A stretch of 64,000 bases of DNA from Cytobacillus firmus (lineage in GTDB: Bacteria; Bacillota; Bacilli; Bacillales; Cytobacillaceae), in assembly GCF_023715565.1 (NCBI RefSeq), contig NZ_JAMBOJ010000029.1, positions 1-64,000 of the forward strand. The letters run 5' to 3'. Under the pieces are notes generated by a model. The model was not told the DNA's origin and did no database searches. It was given only the letters and a program-made list of their open reading frames with translations. Below, one piece after another: positions 9,962 to 19,460 of this stretch. A program made the translations under genes and the position numbers. Every line of letters begins with the position of its first letter. Positions within the stretch are counted from its first letter, which is position 1.

Positions 9962-10648
9962 ATGAATTATCAAGCGATTCTCCCGGCAGCCGGACAGGGG
10001 AAACGAATGGGAGCCGGAAAGAATAAGCTTTTTCTGGAAATTGGGAATGTCCCTGTGTTTATACATACGTTAAGAGTTTTTGAGAGCGACCCGGAGTGTA
10101 CGGGCATTATTCTGGCCATTAATCCACAGGATGAGGAAGAAATGCGCACACTCTTAAACAAGCACCAGATTAAGAAGGTGGCTGCAATGGTTGAAGGCGG
10201 TAAGGAAAGGCAGCATAGTGTCTATAATGCGGCCGAGGCAGCTTCGGGCGAGGAAGTAGTGCTGGTTCATGACGCTGCCCGCCCTTTTATTACCCGGGAT
10301 TTACTGCAGCCTCTGGTGAAAGCAGCCTGGGAAAAAGGAGCTGCTGTTCTGGCAGTGCCGCTGAAGGATACCGTTAAAAAAGCAGACGGGCATTTAATCA
10401 CAGAAACGCTTGAACGTTCCTGTCTGTGGGCAGTTCAAACTCCACAGGCCTTTCGTGTTTCTTCCCTGCTTGAGGCACACCGCAAGGCAGACGAAGACGG
10501 CTTTTTAGGAACAGATGATGCGAGCCTTGTAGAGCGGTTAGGCAATGAAGTGGTGATTGTTGAGGGAAGTTACGATAATATTAAGCTGACTACGCCGGAA
10601 GATATGTATTTTGCGGAAGCAATTATAAAGAAAAGAACTCATATGTAA
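9962..10648 (+). CDS. ispD: 2-C-methyl-D-erythritol 4-phosphate cytidylyltransferase
   Basis: IspD joins CTP and MEP to form CDP-ME in the non-mevalonate isoprenoid pathway. The 228-residue protein has the nucleotide-binding loop [15 protein letters not shown] at 8-22, the VHDAARPF motif and WAVQTPQAF, which surround the cytidine and MEP sites. ATG 9962 follows GAGGAG. It is eight to fourteen bases upstream of ispF, which acts two steps later in the same pathway, so the two form a unit. Confidence 0.97.
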   Translation: MNYQAILPAAGQGKRMGAGKNKLFLEIGNVPVFIHTLRVFESDPECTGIILAINPQDEEEMRTLLNKHQIKKVAAMVEGGKERQHSVYNAAEAASGEEVVLVHDAARPFITRDLLQPLVKAAWEKGAAVLAVPLKDTVKKADGHLITETLERSCLWAVQTPQAFRVSSLLEAHRKADEDGFLGTDDASLVERLGNEVVIVEGSYDNIKLTTPEDMYFAEAIIKKRTHM

Positions 10649-10662
10649 AGGGGATTATGATC

Positions 10663-11148
10663 ATGTTTCGGATTGGACAAGGATTTGATGTTCACCAGTT
10701 TGCTGAAGGACGCCCGCTGATTATCGGGGGTATTGAAATACCATATGAGAAAGGGCTTTTAGGACATTCAGATGCAGATGTCCTGCTGCATACAGTGGCA
10801 GATGCCTGCCTTGGGGCTATAGGAGAAGGGGACATTGGACGGCATTTTCCTGATACCGATCCTGAATTCAAGGATGCCGATTCGGCAAAGCTTCTGCAGC
10901 ATGTATGGGGAATCGTAAAAGAAAAAGGGTATGAGCTGGTTAATGCAGACTGCACCATCATCGCCCAGAAGCCGAAGATGGCTCCTCATATCGGTAAAAT
11001 GCAGGAGCGGATTGCAGAGCTTCTGGAAACCGAAAAAGAAAATATTAATGTGAAAGCGACAACTACAGAAAAGCTAGGCTTTACGGGACGGGGAGAAGGA
11101 ATCGCTTCCCAGGCCACTGTCTTGCTGAAAAAGATAGAGAACCGTTAA
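10663..11148 (+). CDS. ispF: 2-C-methyl-D-erythritol 2,4-cyclodiphosphate synthase
   Basis: IspF cyclises CDP-ME 2-phosphate to MEcPP with loss of CMP. The 161-residue protein carries the metal ligands in GQGFDVH (D9, H11) and HSDADVLLH, and the family signature [35 protein letters not shown] near the C-terminus matches the CMP-binding region. I chose ATG 10663 because AAAGGGG is eight bases upstream; ATG 10657 in the same frame is too close to the Shine-Dalgarno, and homologues start MFRIGQG. It trimerises in the family. Confidence 0.96.
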   Translation: MFRIGQGFDVHQFAEGRPLIIGGIEIPYEKGLLGHSDADVLLHTVADACLGAIGEGDIGRHFPDTDPEFKDADSAKLLQHVWGIVKEKGYELVNADCTIIAQKPKMAPHIGKMQERIAELLETEKENINVKATTTEKLGFTGRGEGIASQATVLLKKIENR

Positions 11149-11155
11149 AATTACC

Positions 11156-11184
11156 TTTCAAGAGAAAAACCTGAGTGTTAAAAT
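11156..11184 (+). promoter_or_regulatory. weak candidate promoter for gltX
   Basis: TTTCAA (11156-11161), 17 bases, then TAAAAT (11179-11184). The -35 is poor, so this is tentative; read-through from ispF is also possible because no terminator lies between. Confidence 0.35.
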
Positions 11185-11232
11185 ATAGCTTACGATAAAC
11201 TCAAGATTCAAGATTATAAGGAGGCAGTCAGT

Positions 11233-12690
11233 ATGTCAAATGAAATCCGCGTCCGCTACGCTCCGAGTCCGACTGGGCATTTACATATCGGAAATGCGAG
11301 AACGGCGCTTTTTAACTATTTGTTTGCAAGAAGCAAAGGCGGGAAATTCATCATCCGCATTGAGGATACAGATAAGAAACGGAATATTGAAGGCGGCGAG
11401 GAAAGCCAGCTTCATTATTTAAAATGGCTTGGCATGGATTGGGATGAAAGCATTGACAGGGAAGGCGAATACGGTCCATACCGCCAATCTGAAAGAAATC
11501 ATATCTATGAAACCTATTACAAAGAATTGCTCGAAAAAGGGCATGCTTATAAATGCTATTGTACGGAAGAGGAACTGGAAGCAGAGCGTGAGGCTCAATC
11601 TGAAAAAGGCGAGACTCCTGCTTACTCAGGAAAATGCCGCCACCTGACAGAGGAAGAAAGAGCTGCGCTTGAAGCGGAAGGCAGAAAGCCGAGCATCCGC
11701 TTCCTGGTGCCAAAAGGCAAGATGCTGACATTCAATGACATGGTAAAAGGGGAAGTGTCATTCGAGTCGGATGGCTTCGGGGACTATGTCATCGTCAAGA
11801 AAGACGGCACGCCTACCTACAACTTTGCGGTAGCGGTGGATGATCACCTGATGAAAATTTCTCATGTGCTGCGCGGGGATGACCACATTTCCAATACGCC
11901 TAAGCAGCAGATGATCTATGAAGCATTGGGCTGGGACCTTCCTGTGTTCGGCCATATGACTTTAATTGTCAATGAAAGCCGCAAAAAACTGAGCAAGCGC
12001 GATGAGACGATCATTCAGTTCATTGAACAATACGAAGAGCTCGGCTACTTGCCGGAAGCACTCTTTAACTTTATTGCTCTTCTTGGCTGGTCTCCTGCAG
12101 GGGAGGAAGAGATTTTCTCGAAAGAAGAATTCATCGATATATTTGATGAAAACCGCCTTTCAAAATCTCCGGCCCTTTTCGATAAGCAGAAGCTTGAATG
12201 GATGAATAACCAGTACATGAAGAAGCTTGATCAGGAGCGATTGGTGTCGATTTCGGCTCCTCATCTGGTGAAGGCAGGGAAGATCAGCGAAAACTGGCAG
12301 CAGGAAAACGAAGAGTGGGTTAACAGCCTGATCACTCTTTACCAGGAAAAAATGAGTTTTGGTGCTCAGATTGTCGAACTATCAGAACTGTTCTTTACAG
12401 AGGAAATGACCGTTGATGAAGAAGCGAAGGAAGTTCTTGCTGAAGAGCAGGTTCCTGAAGTGCTGTCTGCATTCCTGCAGGAAGTTGAGGCACTTGCGGA
12501 ATTCAAGGCAGGTGAAATTAAAGCGGCTATGAAGGCTGTGCAGAAATCAACAGGCCATAAGGGCAAAAAGCTCTTCATGCCTATCCGTTCCGCAACGACT
12601 GGCCAAACCCATGGACCGGATCTGCCGCAGGCTATCGAGCTTTTAGGAAAAGAAAAAGTAAAATCTCGTTTAATGAGCATTATTGGTTAA
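11233..12690 (+). CDS. gltX: glutamyl-tRNA synthetase
   Basis: GltX charges tRNA-Glu and, in bacteria of this group, usually also tRNA-Gln for later amidation. The 485-residue class I synthetase has the HIGH-type motif HLHIG at 16-20 and KLSKR at 252-256 in place of KMSKS. Cysteines in the CYCTEEELE and CRHL segments belong to the zinc-like insertion region. The helical C-terminal half (from about residue 320) forms the anticodon-binding part. ATG 11233 has AAGGAGG. In B. subtilis the same gene lies before cysE; here a T-box leader separates them, so cysE has independent control. Confidence 0.97.
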   Translation: MSNEIRVRYAPSPTGHLHIGNARTALFNYLFARSKGGKFIIRIEDTDKKRNIEGGEESQLHYLKWLGMDWDESIDREGEYGPYRQSERNHIYETYYKELLEKGHAYKCYCTEEELEAEREAQSEKGETPAYSGKCRHLTEEERAALEAEGRKPSIRFLVPKGKMLTFNDMVKGEVSFESDGFGDYVIVKKDGTPTYNFAVAVDDHLMKISHVLRGDDHISNTPKQQMIYEALGWDLPVFGHMTLIVNESRKKLSKRDETIIQFIEQYEELGYLPEALFNFIALLGWSPAGEEEIFSKEEFIDIFDENRLSKSPALFDKQKLEWMNNQYMKKLDQERLVSISAPHLVKAGKISENWQQENEEWVNSLITLYQEKMSFGAQIVELSELFFTEEMTVDEEAKEVLAEEQVPEVLSAFLQEVEALAEFKAGEIKAAMKAVQKSTGHKGKKLFMPIRSATTGQTHGPDLPQAIELLGKEKVKSRLMSIIG

Positions 12691-12744
12691 CATCTTGGAG
12701 AAAATGTAATATAGTATTAAGTAAATTATTCTATATTGAAAAGT

Positions 12745-12988
12745 GTTGAAGAGGAAAAGTAAGAAAAAAGATGCTTTTTAGAGAGAACCATCACCGGCTG
12801 AAAGTGGTTTAAGCCTCTCTTTATTCTGAAGTGCGCCTCTGAGCCTCAATTCGAACGGGTGCCATGCTTCCAAGTAGATTTGAGCGGAAACTTATCCGTT
12901 AACAAGTTAAAGTTGAGGCTATTTTAGCCTAAACAGAGTGGAACCGCGCGTAAGCGTCTCTGTCCGATTGTGGCAGAGGCGCTTTTTT
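12745..12988 (+). promoter_or_regulatory. cysteine T-box leader
   Basis: The region holds the T-box consensus AGAGTGGAACCGCG (12935-12948), whose bulge contacts the NCCA end of uncharged tRNA, followed by a terminator. A helical stem I region begins near 12760-12830, and a TGC in CTGAAGTGCGCC (about 12826-12837) is a plausible cysteine specifier codon. It precedes cysE-cysS, agreeing with a tRNA-Cys sensor: uncharged tRNA would form the antiterminator and allow transcription. The 5' boundary is approximate and no clear promoter was identified. Confidence 0.88.
12953..12988 (+). terminator. T-box regulated terminator
   Basis: AGCGTCTCTG (12953-12962) pairs with CAGAGGCGCT (12974-12983) with one G-U, followed by a T run. 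It competes with the antiterminator containing the T-box bases. Confidence 0.9.
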
Positions 12989-13068
12989 ATATGCAAAACC
13001 CGCAACAAATTAGTATTTTAGAAAAAGATTAATAAAAAGAAGATCTACGCCAGGAGGGGAAATGAACC

Positions 13069-13737
13069 ATGTTTGCAAGAATGAAGGAAGATATCGAAGT
13101 GGTATTTGAACAGGATCCTGCAGCAAGAAGTTATTTGGAAGTAATATTAACTTACTCAGGATTGCATGCTGTCTGGTCACACCGCATTGCCCACGCTCTT
13201 TTTAAGCGGAAGTTTTATTTTCTTGCAAGAGTGGTTTCCCAGATCAGCCGCTTTTTCACAGGAATTGAAATTCATCCCGGAGCCAAGATCGGCAGACGCT
13301 TTTTTATCGACCATGGCATGGGGGTTGTCATCGGGGAAACATGTGAAATCGGTGATAATGTAACCGTTTTTCAGGGTGTGACACTGGGAGGAACCGGAAA
13401 GGAAAAAGGCAAGCGCCATCCTACCATTAAGGACAACGCGCTGATTGCAACTGGGGCGAAGGTTTTGGGCTCTATTACAATTGGCGAGAATTCTAAGGTG
13501 GGTGCAGGCTCTGTTGTTCTTCATGAGGTTCCGCCAAATTCAACAGTAGTCGGGATTCCCGGAAGAGTGAAAATCCGGGATGGTGTGAAAATCGGCAAGG
13601 ATTTAAATCATTGTGATCTTCCCGATCCAATTGCAGACCGGTTTAAGGAACTGGAAGGGGAGCTGCGGGAGTTAAAAACGGAAGTGGAAACATTGAGGAA
13701 AGAAAGGAGCCAGGTTCATGGCCATTCAAATCTATAA
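13069..13737 (+). CDS. cysE: serine O-acetyltransferase
   Basis: CysE acetylates L-serine with acetyl-CoA, the first step of cysteine synthesis. The 222-residue protein has an N-terminal helical domain ([24 protein letters not shown] is the usual region) and a left-handed beta-helix of hexapeptide repeats (about 75-165) with the catalytic histidine in [13 protein letters not shown]. The C-terminal tail (about 180-222) is a charged helix. ATG 13069 follows AGGAGGGG. Its last 20 bases overlap cysS, and both are under the Cys T-box, coupling cysteine synthesis to cysteinyl-tRNA charging. Confidence 0.96.
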   Translation: MFARMKEDIEVVFEQDPAARSYLEVILTYSGLHAVWSHRIAHALFKRKFYFLARVVSQISRFFTGIEIHPGAKIGRRFFIDHGMGVVIGETCEIGDNVTVFQGVTLGGTGKEKGKRHPTIKDNALIATGAKVLGSITIGENSKVGAGSVVLHEVPPNSTVVGIPGRVKIRDGVKIGKDLNHCDLPDPIADRFKELEGELRELKTEVETLRKERSQVHGHSNL

Positions 13738-15121
13738 TACACTTACTCGTCAAAAAGAAGATTTTATTCCCTTAGAAGAGGGAAAAGTGAAAATGTATGT
13801 GTGCGGGCCAACCGTTTATAACTATATCCATATAGGGAATGCCCGTCCGCCGATTGTATTTGATACGGTAAGAAGATATCTTGAGTTTCGCGGCTTTGAT
13901 GTGCAGTATGTCTCCAATTTTACGGATGTGGATGATAAGCTGATCCGGGTGGCTAATGAATTAGGAACAGATGTTCCGTCTATTGCAGAACGGTTCATCA
14001 ATGCTTATTTTGAGGACGTTTCTGCACTTGGCTGCAGAAAGGCTGATGTCCATCCGAGAGTAACTGAAAGTATCGATATCATTATTGAATTTATCCAGAC
14101 CTTGATTGATAAAGGCTATGCGTATGAATCAGAGGGAGATGTTTATTACCATACCCGGAAATTTGATGAGTACGGAAAGCTTTCTCACCAGTCCATTGAT
14201 GAATTGCGCGTCGGCGCGCGCATTGCCGTCGGCGAGAAAAAACAGGACTCCCTTGACTTTGTTCTCTGGAAAGCGGCGAAGGAAGGGGAAATCGCGTGGG
14301 AGAGCCCTTGGGGGCAAGGAAGACCAGGATGGCATATCGAATGCTCGGCGATGGCAAAGAAATACCTTGGAGAGATGATTGATATCCATGCCGGAGGACA
14401 GGATCTGGCCTTCCCGCATCATGAAAATGAAATCGCCCAGTCGGAAGCTCTGACAGGAAAAACCTTCGCCCGCTACTGGATGCATAACGGGTATATTAAT
14501 ATCGACAACGAAAAAATGTCCAAATCACTGGGGAATTTCGTCCTGGTTCATGACATTATCCAAAAGCATGACCCGCAGGTTTTAAGATTTTTCATGCTGT
14601 CGGTTCATTACAGACATCCGATCAACTACAGCGATGAGCTTTTGGAGAATACCCGGACAGGACTAGAGCGCATTAAAACGTCTTATCATAATTTGCTGCA
14701 CCGCAGAGAAGCAAGTGTGAACCTGACCGATAATAATCAGGAGTGGCTGGATAAAATTACAGCTCTTCATGAGCAGTTCATTCGGGATATGGATGATGAT
14801 TTTAACACAGCGAATGCTGTCTCCATTTTGTTCGAACTGTCAAAGCTTGCGAATTATTATCTGATGGAGAAAAACACAGCTGTGGAAGTGATTGATGCTT
14901 TCACGAAGGAATTTGAAACACTGTTTGATGTATTGGGGCTTTCACTTGAAGAGGCACATGCAGATCTTCTGGATGAGGAAATCGAACAGCTGATTGAAGA
15001 GAGGCAGCAGGCCAGAAAAGAGCGCAACTTCGAACTGGCAGATAAAATCCGCGATCAGTTGAAAGAAATGAATATTATCCTTGAAGATACACCGCAGGGA
15101 ATCAGATGGAAAAGAGGCTAA
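13718..15121 (+). CDS. cysS: cysteinyl-tRNA synthetase
   Basis: CysS attaches cysteine to tRNA-Cys. The 467-residue class I enzyme has HIGN at 38-41, KMSKS at 266-270 and the zinc ligands C29 (VCGPTVYN), the ECSAMA cysteine and the FPHHENE histidine that read the substrate thiol. The C-terminal helical domain binds the anticodon. ATG 13718 lies within the end of cysE and has its own AAAGGAG. The product's substrate supply comes from the upstream gene and its expression is set by the T-box. Confidence 0.97.
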   Translation: MAIQIYNTLTRQKEDFIPLEEGKVKMYVCGPTVYNYIHIGNARPPIVFDTVRRYLEFRGFDVQYVSNFTDVDDKLIRVANELGTDVPSIAERFINAYFEDVSALGCRKADVHPRVTESIDIIIEFIQTLIDKGYAYESEGDVYYHTRKFDEYGKLSHQSIDELRVGARIAVGEKKQDSLDFVLWKAAKEGEIAWESPWGQGRPGWHIECSAMAKKYLGEMIDIHAGGQDLAFPHHENEIAQSEALTGKTFARYWMHNGYINIDNEKMSKSLGNFVLVHDIIQKHDPQVLRFFMLSVHYRHPINYSDELLENTRTGLERIKTSYHNLLHRREASVNLTDNNQEWLDKITALHEQFIRDMDDDFNTANAVSILFELSKLANYYLMEKNTAVEVIDAFTKEFETLFDVLGLSLEEAHADLLDEEIEQLIEERQQARKERNFELADKIRDQLKEMNIILEDTPQGIRWKRG

Positions 15122-15124
15122 ACA

Positions 15125-15550
15125 ATGCTTCACTATGATAACAAAGTAGATGAAAAACAATTGAATAGTCTTGCCCTGGCGTATATGGGAGACGCAGTAT
15201 TTGAGACCTATATACGCCACCATCTCCTGCAAAATGGACGGGTCAGGCCACACTTTCTCCACAAAGAGGCGACCCGGTATGTTTCTGCAAAAGCCCAGTC
15301 CCTTATCATTCATGAATTAATAGACGCTGAACGGCTGACAGAAGAAGAACTGGCGGTCGTCCGCAGGGGGCGGAATGCCAAGTCCGGTTCGGTGCCAAAA
15401 AATACAGATGTCCAAACATACAGATACAGCACAGCTTTTGAATCGCTGATCGGCTATCTGTTTTTAGCGAAAAGACAGGAGCGGATGGAAGAGCTGATTC
15501 TGGAATCCATAGATTTAGTTGAGAAAAAGAAAGGAGGAGCGGTAAAATGA
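15125..15550 (+). CDS. mrnC: mini-ribonuclease III
   Basis: Mini-III is a dimeric RNase III-like nuclease lacking the double-stranded RNA-binding domain; it trims 23S rRNA precursor ends. The 141-residue protein has the nuclease signature [14 protein letters not shown], with acidic metal ligands, and a second acidic patch in [23 protein letters not shown] lies where the family contacts RNA. Its ATG is three bases after the cysS stop, and it overlaps rlmB by four bases, another rRNA maturation gene. Confidence 0.95.
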   Translation: MLHYDNKVDEKQLNSLALAYMGDAVFETYIRHHLLQNGRVRPHFLHKEATRYVSAKAQSLIIHELIDAERLTEEELAVVRRGRNAKSGSVPKNTDVQTYRYSTAFESLIGYLFLAKRQERMEELILESIDLVEKKKGGAVK

Positions 15551-16290
15551 GCCAGGATTTTATCATTGGGAAGAATCCCGTTATTGAAGCATTGAAGTCA
15601 GAGAGGGATATTAATAAGATTTTTATTGCAGAAGGTTCGCAGGGCGGGCAGATGCAGCAGGTAATCGGTTTGGCGAAATCAGCCGGGGTGCTGGTCCAGT
15701 TTGTACCCAAGAAAAAAATAGATGGAATGGCAGAGGGAAATCATCAAGGAGTCATTGCACAGGTTGCTGCCTACCAATATGCAGAAATCGATGATCTGTT
15801 TGCAGTTGCAGAAAAGAAAAATGAAGCACCATTCTTCCTGCTGCTGGATGAAATTGAAGATCCGCACAATCTGGGATCCATCATGAGAACGGCCGATGCA
15901 GTCGGTGCCCATGGGATCATTATCCCGAAGAGGAGAGCGGTCGGGCTTACAGCAACGGTAGCTAAAGCATCAACAGGTGCTATCGAGTATATTCCGGTTG
16001 TCCGTGTTACCAATATGTCAAGGACGATTGATGAATTAAAAGAAAGAGGAGTCTGGATTGCCGGTACGGATGCGAAAGGAAAACAGGACTACCGCCAGAT
16101 GGATGGAGCGATGCCTTTAGGCCTTGTGATTGGCAGTGAAGGAAAAGGAATGGGCCGCCTGATACGTGATAAATGCGACTTCCTCATTAACCTGCCGATG
16201 GCTGGACATGTTACCTCCCTTAATGCATCAGTTGCCGCTGCACTACTCATGTATGAGGTTTATCGGAAACGGCACCCGCTTGAGGGATAA
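15547..16290 (+). CDS. rlmB: 23S rRNA 2'-O-methyltransferase, RlmB/SpoU family
   Basis: The 247-residue protein belongs to the SPOUT class that methylates a 23S rRNA guanosine at the 2'-O position in Escherichia coli RlmB. It has an N-terminal L30e-like substrate-binding domain (about 1-75) and the three knot motifs: [28 protein letters not shown] and [18 protein letters not shown]. Translation is probably coupled to mrnC through the ATGA-type overlap. The B. subtilis orthologue is yacO; the exact methylated base is inferred from the family. Confidence 0.93.
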   Translation: MSQDFIIGKNPVIEALKSERDINKIFIAEGSQGGQMQQVIGLAKSAGVLVQFVPKKKIDGMAEGNHQGVIAQVAAYQYAEIDDLFAVAEKKNEAPFFLLLDEIEDPHNLGSIMRTADAVGAHGIIIPKRRAVGLTATVAKASTGAIEYIPVVRVTNMSRTIDELKERGVWIAGTDAKGKQDYRQMDGAMPLGLVIGSEGKGMGRLIRDKCDFLINLPMAGHVTSLNASVAAALLMYEVYRKRHPLEG

Positions 16291-16292
16291 AA

Positions 16293-16802
16293 ATGGACAT
16301 CCTTCTTGTTGACGGATACAACATAATTGGTGCTTGGCCAGAACTCAGGGAGCTCAAAGACAAGGACTTATCCTCAGCCAGAGACCGCCTGATTGAAAAA
16401 ATGGCCGAGTACCAGGGATATTCCGGGTACAGAGTGATTGTCGTGTTTGATGCCCACTACGTAAAGGGCACGGAAAAAAAGTTTAAGAATTCAAAGGTTG
16501 AAGTTATTTTCACGCGGAATAATGAAACGGCAGATGAACGCATCGAAAAATTGGCTATCGATCTCAGTAATATTAAAACTCAAATTCATGTAGCAACCTC
16601 CGATTTCACAGAGCAATGGGTCATATTTGGCCAAGGAGCCCTAAGGAAATCAGCGAGGGAGCTCTTGAATGAAATGAATTTGATTGAAAGCAGCATCGAA
16701 AAAAAAGTAAAAAAAATTCAAGAGAAAAAGCCAGTTTCCAAGATACATCTCAGTGATGAAGTGGCAGAAATTTTTGAAAAATGGCGCAGAGGAGGCCAAT
16801 GA
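16293..16802 (+). CDS. rae1: ribosome-dependent mRNA endonuclease Rae1 (YacP)
   Basis: Rae1 is a NYN/PIN-like nuclease that enters the ribosomal A site and cuts certain translated mRNAs in B. subtilis. The 169-residue protein begins with the motif DILLVDGYNIIGAWPEL, whose aspartate is a metal ligand, followed by VIVVFDAHYVKG and the acidic TADERIEKLA and ATSDFTEQ segments of the active site. A lysine-rich C-terminal helix (about 130-160) suits RNA binding. It starts two bases after rlmB and ends just before the sigH promoter. Confidence 0.94.
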   Translation: MDILLVDGYNIIGAWPELRELKDKDLSSARDRLIEKMAEYQGYSGYRVIVVFDAHYVKGTEKKFKNSKVEVIFTRNNETADERIEKLAIDLSNIKTQIHVATSDFTEQWVIFGQGALRKSARELLNEMNLIESSIEKKVKKIQEKKPVSKIHLSDEVAEIFEKWRRGGQ

Positions 16803-16806
16803 GCGG

Positions 16807-16836
16807 TTGACGCTTGAAAAAACCGTGCTGTATAAT
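16807..16836 (+). promoter_or_regulatory. sigma-A promoter of sigH
   Basis: TTGACG (16807-16812), 18 bases, and TATAAT (16831-16836) directly after rae1. In B. subtilis this promoter is repressed by AbrB; an AbrB site cannot be recognised by eye. Confidence 0.75.
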
Positions 16837-16872
16837 GTTTCTAACCATGCTTGTACGGTCGGGGGGATCCTA

Positions 16873-17529
16873 GTGAGTGCTGACTTCAAGACAATCGACG
16901 AAAATCTTATAGACTTTATACAGCTAGAGGACGAAGAAATAGTGGAGCTCGTGCATAAGGGAGAGAGTGAGGCGCTGGATTATCTGATTCATAAGTACCG
17001 CAACTTTGTCCGGGCAAAAGCAAGATCCTATTTTTTGATTGGCGCAGATAAAGAAGATATTGTACAAGAGGGAATGATCGGCTTATACAAGGCGATCCGA
17101 GACTTTAAAGAGGACAAGTTGTCTTCATTTAAAGCGTTTGCCGAACTGTGCATCACCAGGCAAATCATAACCGCCATTAAGACGGCGACCCGCCAAAAGC
17201 ATATTCCGCTGAACTCATATGTGTCTCTGGACAAGCCCATTTATGATGAGGAATCGGACAGAACGCTTATGGATGTGATCTCCGGGGCAAAGGTTATGGA
17301 CCCTGAAGAGCTGATTATCAACCAGGAAGAATTTGACCATATTGAAGTGAAAATGTCTGAGCTTTTGAGTGACCTTGAACGCAAGGTGCTTGCTCTTTAT
17401 TTGGATGGGCAGTCCTATCAGGAAATCTCCGAAGAACTGAACCGACATGTTAAATCGATTGACAATGCTCTGCAGCGGGTGAAGAGAAAGCTGGAAAGAT
17501 ATCTGGAAGTGCGCGAATTTTCCCTGTAG
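16873..17529 (+). CDS. sigH: RNA polymerase sigma-H factor
   Basis: Sigma-H directs transition-phase and early sporulation genes such as spo0A, spo0F and kinA. The 218-residue protein has region 2 (YRNFVRAKARSYFLIGADKEDIVQEGMIGLYKAIRDF) for core binding and -10 recognition, and region 4 with the helix-turn-helix LDGQSYQEISEELNRHVKSIDNALQRVKRKL. I place the start at GTG 16873, after GGGGGG; upstream in-frame codons overlap rae1 and the promoter. It has its own promoter between rae1 and rpmG. Confidence 0.97.
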   Translation: MSADFKTIDENLIDFIQLEDEEIVELVHKGESEALDYLIHKYRNFVRAKARSYFLIGADKEDIVQEGMIGLYKAIRDFKEDKLSSFKAFAELCITRQIITAIKTATRQKHIPLNSYVSLDKPIYDEESDRTLMDVISGAKVMDPEELIINQEEFDHIEVKMSELLSDLERKVLALYLDGQSYQEISEELNRHVKSIDNALQRVKRKLERYLEVREFSL

Positions 17530-17564
17530 CATAATTTTCCAACACCTTGCTTTTTTTGCAGTTA

Positions 17565-17593
17565 TTGACATGTTTTGGGGTGCGTGTTAAAGT
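17565..17593 (+). promoter_or_regulatory. promoter of rpmG-secE
   Basis: TTGACA (17565-17570), 17 bases, TAAAGT (17588-17593). The consensus -35 makes this a likely sigma-A promoter for the rpmG transcript. Confidence 0.65.
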
Positions 17594-17627
17594 TTTAAGG
17601 GCGTAATGTGAGTTAGTAGGTGGAAAT

Positions 17628-17768
17628 ATGAAAAAGGTAATTTTAGCATGCTCCGTATGTGGATCCAGAAATTATTCCACTGCGAGTAAAAATGATGCTG
17701 CAAGGCTGGAATTAAAGAAATTCTGCAGCACATGCAGTGCTCATACGATCCATAAAGAAACAAAGTGA
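17628..17768 (+). CDS. rpmG: 50S ribosomal protein L33 (zinc-binding form)
   Basis: The 46-residue protein starts [18 protein letters not shown] and ends with [14 protein letters not shown]. The two CxxC pairs (C8/C11 and C33/C36) mark the zinc-containing version of L33. It has ATG 17628 after GTAGGTGG and lies upstream of secE as in other bacilli. L33 sits near the E site of the large subunit. The gene is short and easily overlooked. Confidence 0.93.
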   Translation: MKKVILACSVCGSRNYSTASKNDAARLELKKFCSTCSAHTIHKETK

Positions 17769-17903
17769 TTATATAGATAAGAAGTTTGTTCTTTTAATAG
17801 ACTGAAGCTGAGTGTTTTAGACTGATTGAAAGACCGGTCTGATTTTGAAGCCGCTTTCGCTTCTTGTTAAAGGATATATCTTTCGAAAGTTGGGGGTTAC
17901 GAA

Positions 17904-18086
17904 ATGCAGCGCATCGTAAATTTTTTCCGTGAAGTTGGCCGGGAAATGAGAAAGGTCAGCTGGCCTAAACGCAAAGAGCTGACAAGCTATACTGTTACTG
18001 TTCTTGCTACAGTTACGTTCTTCGCTCTGTTTTTTGCAGTGCTTGACCTGGGAATTTCTGAATTGATTCGTTTAATTCTTGAATAA
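17904..18086 (+). CDS. secE: preprotein translocase subunit SecE
   Basis: SecE clamps SecY in the protein-conducting channel of the cytoplasmic membrane. The 60-residue protein has an amphipathic N-terminal helix ending in REMRKVSWPKRKELTSYT, the conserved cytosolic motif, and one transmembrane helix (about 31-56). The short single-span form is normal for Firmicutes. SecY is encoded at 44405 in this window. Confidence 0.95.
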   Translation: MQRIVNFFREVGREMRKVSWPKRKELTSYTVTVLATVTFFALFFAVLDLGISELIRLILE

Positions 18087-18109
18087 CCCCTGAGTTTCCA
18101 TGGTATAAT
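18079..18109 (+). promoter_or_regulatory. extended -10 promoter before nusG
   Basis: TATAAT (18104-18109) preceded by TGG gives a perfect extended -10; TTGAAT (18079-18084) overlaps the secE stop at a long 19-base spacing. Transcripts would begin near 18116, before the terminator at 18135. Confidence 0.55.
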
Positions 18110-18134
18110 GGAGAATAACACAGGAAACATTTGC

Positions 18135-18156
18135 AAAGCCCGGAAACGGGTTTTTT
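18135..18156 (+). terminator. terminator between secE and nusG
   Basis: AAAGCCCG / CGGGTTTT (18135-18142 with 18147-18154, one G-U) around GAAA runs into six T residues. It could end the rpmG-secE transcript or attenuate transcription from the promoter just upstream. Confidence 0.7.
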
Positions 18157-18190
18157 AATTTGGAGAAAAATAATAAATTGTTGAATACAG

Positions 18191-18218
18191 GGAGGGAAGG
18201 ACGAACAAGTCCTCGTAA
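18191..18218 (+). promoter_or_regulatory. nusG ribosome-binding region with spacer hairpin
   Basis: The only good Shine-Dalgarno, GGAGGGA (18191-18197), is 21 bases from the nusG ATG at 18219, too far for normal initiation. AGGAC (18198-18202) pairs with GTCCT (18209-18213) exactly between them, leaving an effective five-base spacing if folded. The mRNA hairpin may therefore set the spacing. Confidence 0.6.
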
Positions 18219-18752
18219 ATGGAAAAGAATTGGTATGTTGTTCATACGTACTCCGGTTATGAAAATAAAGTAAAAGCCAATCTGGAGAAGCGTGTTGAAT
18301 CAATGGGTATGCAAGATAAGATCTTTCGGGTGGTAGTCCCTGAAGAAGAAGAAACAGAATTAAAGAACGGCAAGAAAAAGGTAGTGAAGCGCAAGGTCTT
18401 CCCTGGTTATGTACTGGTGGAAATCGTAATGACAGATGATTCCTGGTATGTAGTAAGAAATACTCCGGGTGTAACCGGATTCGTAGGTTCGGCAGGTTCA
18501 GGTTCAAAGCCTACTCCGCTATTGCCTGAGGAAGTTACTCAAGTTCTTAAGCATATGGGTGTTGAAGAAGCCCGCTTTGATATCAATTTTGAGATCGGCG
18601 AAACGGTAAAGGTGAACGAAGGTCCGTTTGCGAACTTCACAGGATCGATTGAAGATATTGATAAAGATAAGGCGAAGATTAAAGTGCTTGTGAACATGTT
18701 TGGCCGCGACACTCCGGTTGAACTTGATTTTTCACAGATTGAAAAACTGTAA
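18219..18752 (+). CDS. nusG: transcription termination/antitermination factor NusG
   Basis: NusG binds the clamp of RNA polymerase and affects pausing and termination. The 177-residue protein has the N-terminal NGN domain (MEKNWYVVHTYSGYENKVKANLE to about residue 115) and the C-terminal KOW domain (IGETVKVNEGPFANFTGSIEDID). Length equals B. subtilis NusG. ATG 18219 is supported by homology rather than by a close Shine-Dalgarno. It lies between secE and rplK, the usual position. Confidence 0.97.
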   Translation: MEKNWYVVHTYSGYENKVKANLEKRVESMGMQDKIFRVVVPEEEETELKNGKKKVVKRKVFPGYVLVEIVMTDDSWYVVRNTPGVTGFVGSAGSGSKPTPLLPEEVTQVLKHMGVEEARFDINFEIGETVKVNEGPFANFTGSIEDIDKDKAKIKVLVNMFGRDTPVELDFSQIEKL

Positions 18753-18799
18753 GAATCAGCCTTCTGTGAAAGTACTTTAATATATCTTTGTAAAAAAAC

Positions 18800-18828
18800 T
18801 TGAAATTGGCTTTGAAAAGTGATAATAT
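18800..18828 (+). promoter_or_regulatory. candidate promoter of rplK
   Basis: TTGAAA (18800-18805) with GATAAT 15 bases or TAATAT (18823-18828) 17 bases downstream. A transcribed leader of about 130 bases would precede rplK. Confidence 0.45.
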
Positions 18829-18963
18829 TTCAAAGGTCAGTATGTCTCGGACAAAGAGACTGGACAATAGTTAAAAGTTCTTTATCTTAATATAAAGACT
18901 ATAAGTTGAGTGGGAGGGAGATTTCCCTATTACCACATCACGGACTTTAAGGAGGTGTGTCTC

Positions 18964-19389
18964 GTGGCTAAAAAAGTAATCAAACTTGTAAAGCTGCAAA
19001 TCCCTGCAGGTAAGGCAAACCCTGCACCACCGGTAGGACCGGCACTAGGTCAAGCAGGTGTTAACATCATGGGATTCTGTAAGGAATTTAACGCTCGTAC
19101 AGCTGAACAAGCTGGCTTAATCATTCCTGTTGAAATCACGGTTTTTGAAGACCGTTCATTTACATTTATTACGAAAACTCCTCCTGCTGCAGTTCTTCTT
19201 AAGAAGGCGGCTGGAATCGAGTCTGGTTCTGGTGAACCAAACCGTAATAAAGTAGCAACAGTCAAGCGTGACAAGGTACGCGAGATTGCTGAAACAAAGA
19301 TGCCTGACCTAAACGCTGCAAGCGTAGAAGCTGCAATGCGTATGGTTGAAGGTACTGCACGCAGCATGGGTATCGTTATCGAAGATTAA
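18964..19389 (+). CDS. rplK: 50S ribosomal protein L11
   Basis: L11 forms the GTPase-associated stalk base with 23S rRNA and is needed for RelA activation. The 141-residue protein has [37 protein letters not shown], the N-terminal proline-rich domain, and the C-terminal rRNA-binding part ending IVED. GTG 18964 follows GGAGGTGTGTCTC; longer forms lack homology. In most bacilli rplA follows closely, but here 199 bases with strong hairpins intervene. Confidence 0.97.
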   Translation: MAKKVIKLVKLQIPAGKANPAPPVGPALGQAGVNIMGFCKEFNARTAEQAGLIIPVEITVFEDRSFTFITKTPPAAVLLKKAAGIESGSGEPNRNKVATVKRDKVREIAETKMPDLNAASVEAAMRMVEGTARSMGIVIED

Positions 19390-19416
19390 TCCATGTATGA
19401 AGCAGATTAAGGGATG

Positions 19417-19452
19417 AGGTTGCGACGTTGAATTTGGTTTCACTCGCAACCT
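19417..19452 (+). terminator. terminator-like hairpin between rplK and rplA
   Basis: AGGTTGCGA (19417-19425) pairs perfectly with TCGCAACCT (19444-19452) around an 18-base loop and is followed by TTGTT. The weak T tract suggests attenuation, processing or a regulatory stem rather than full termination. Confidence 0.5.
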
Positions 19453-19460
19453 TTGTTCTG

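Noticed and set aside
11351-11731. 126-codon minus-strand frame opposite gltX
   Set aside because: Antisense shadow of a strongly conserved gene.
18013-18507. 164-codon minus-strand frame opposite nusG
   Set aside because: It is a shadow of secE/nusG, with no Shine-Dalgarno and no recognisable protein.
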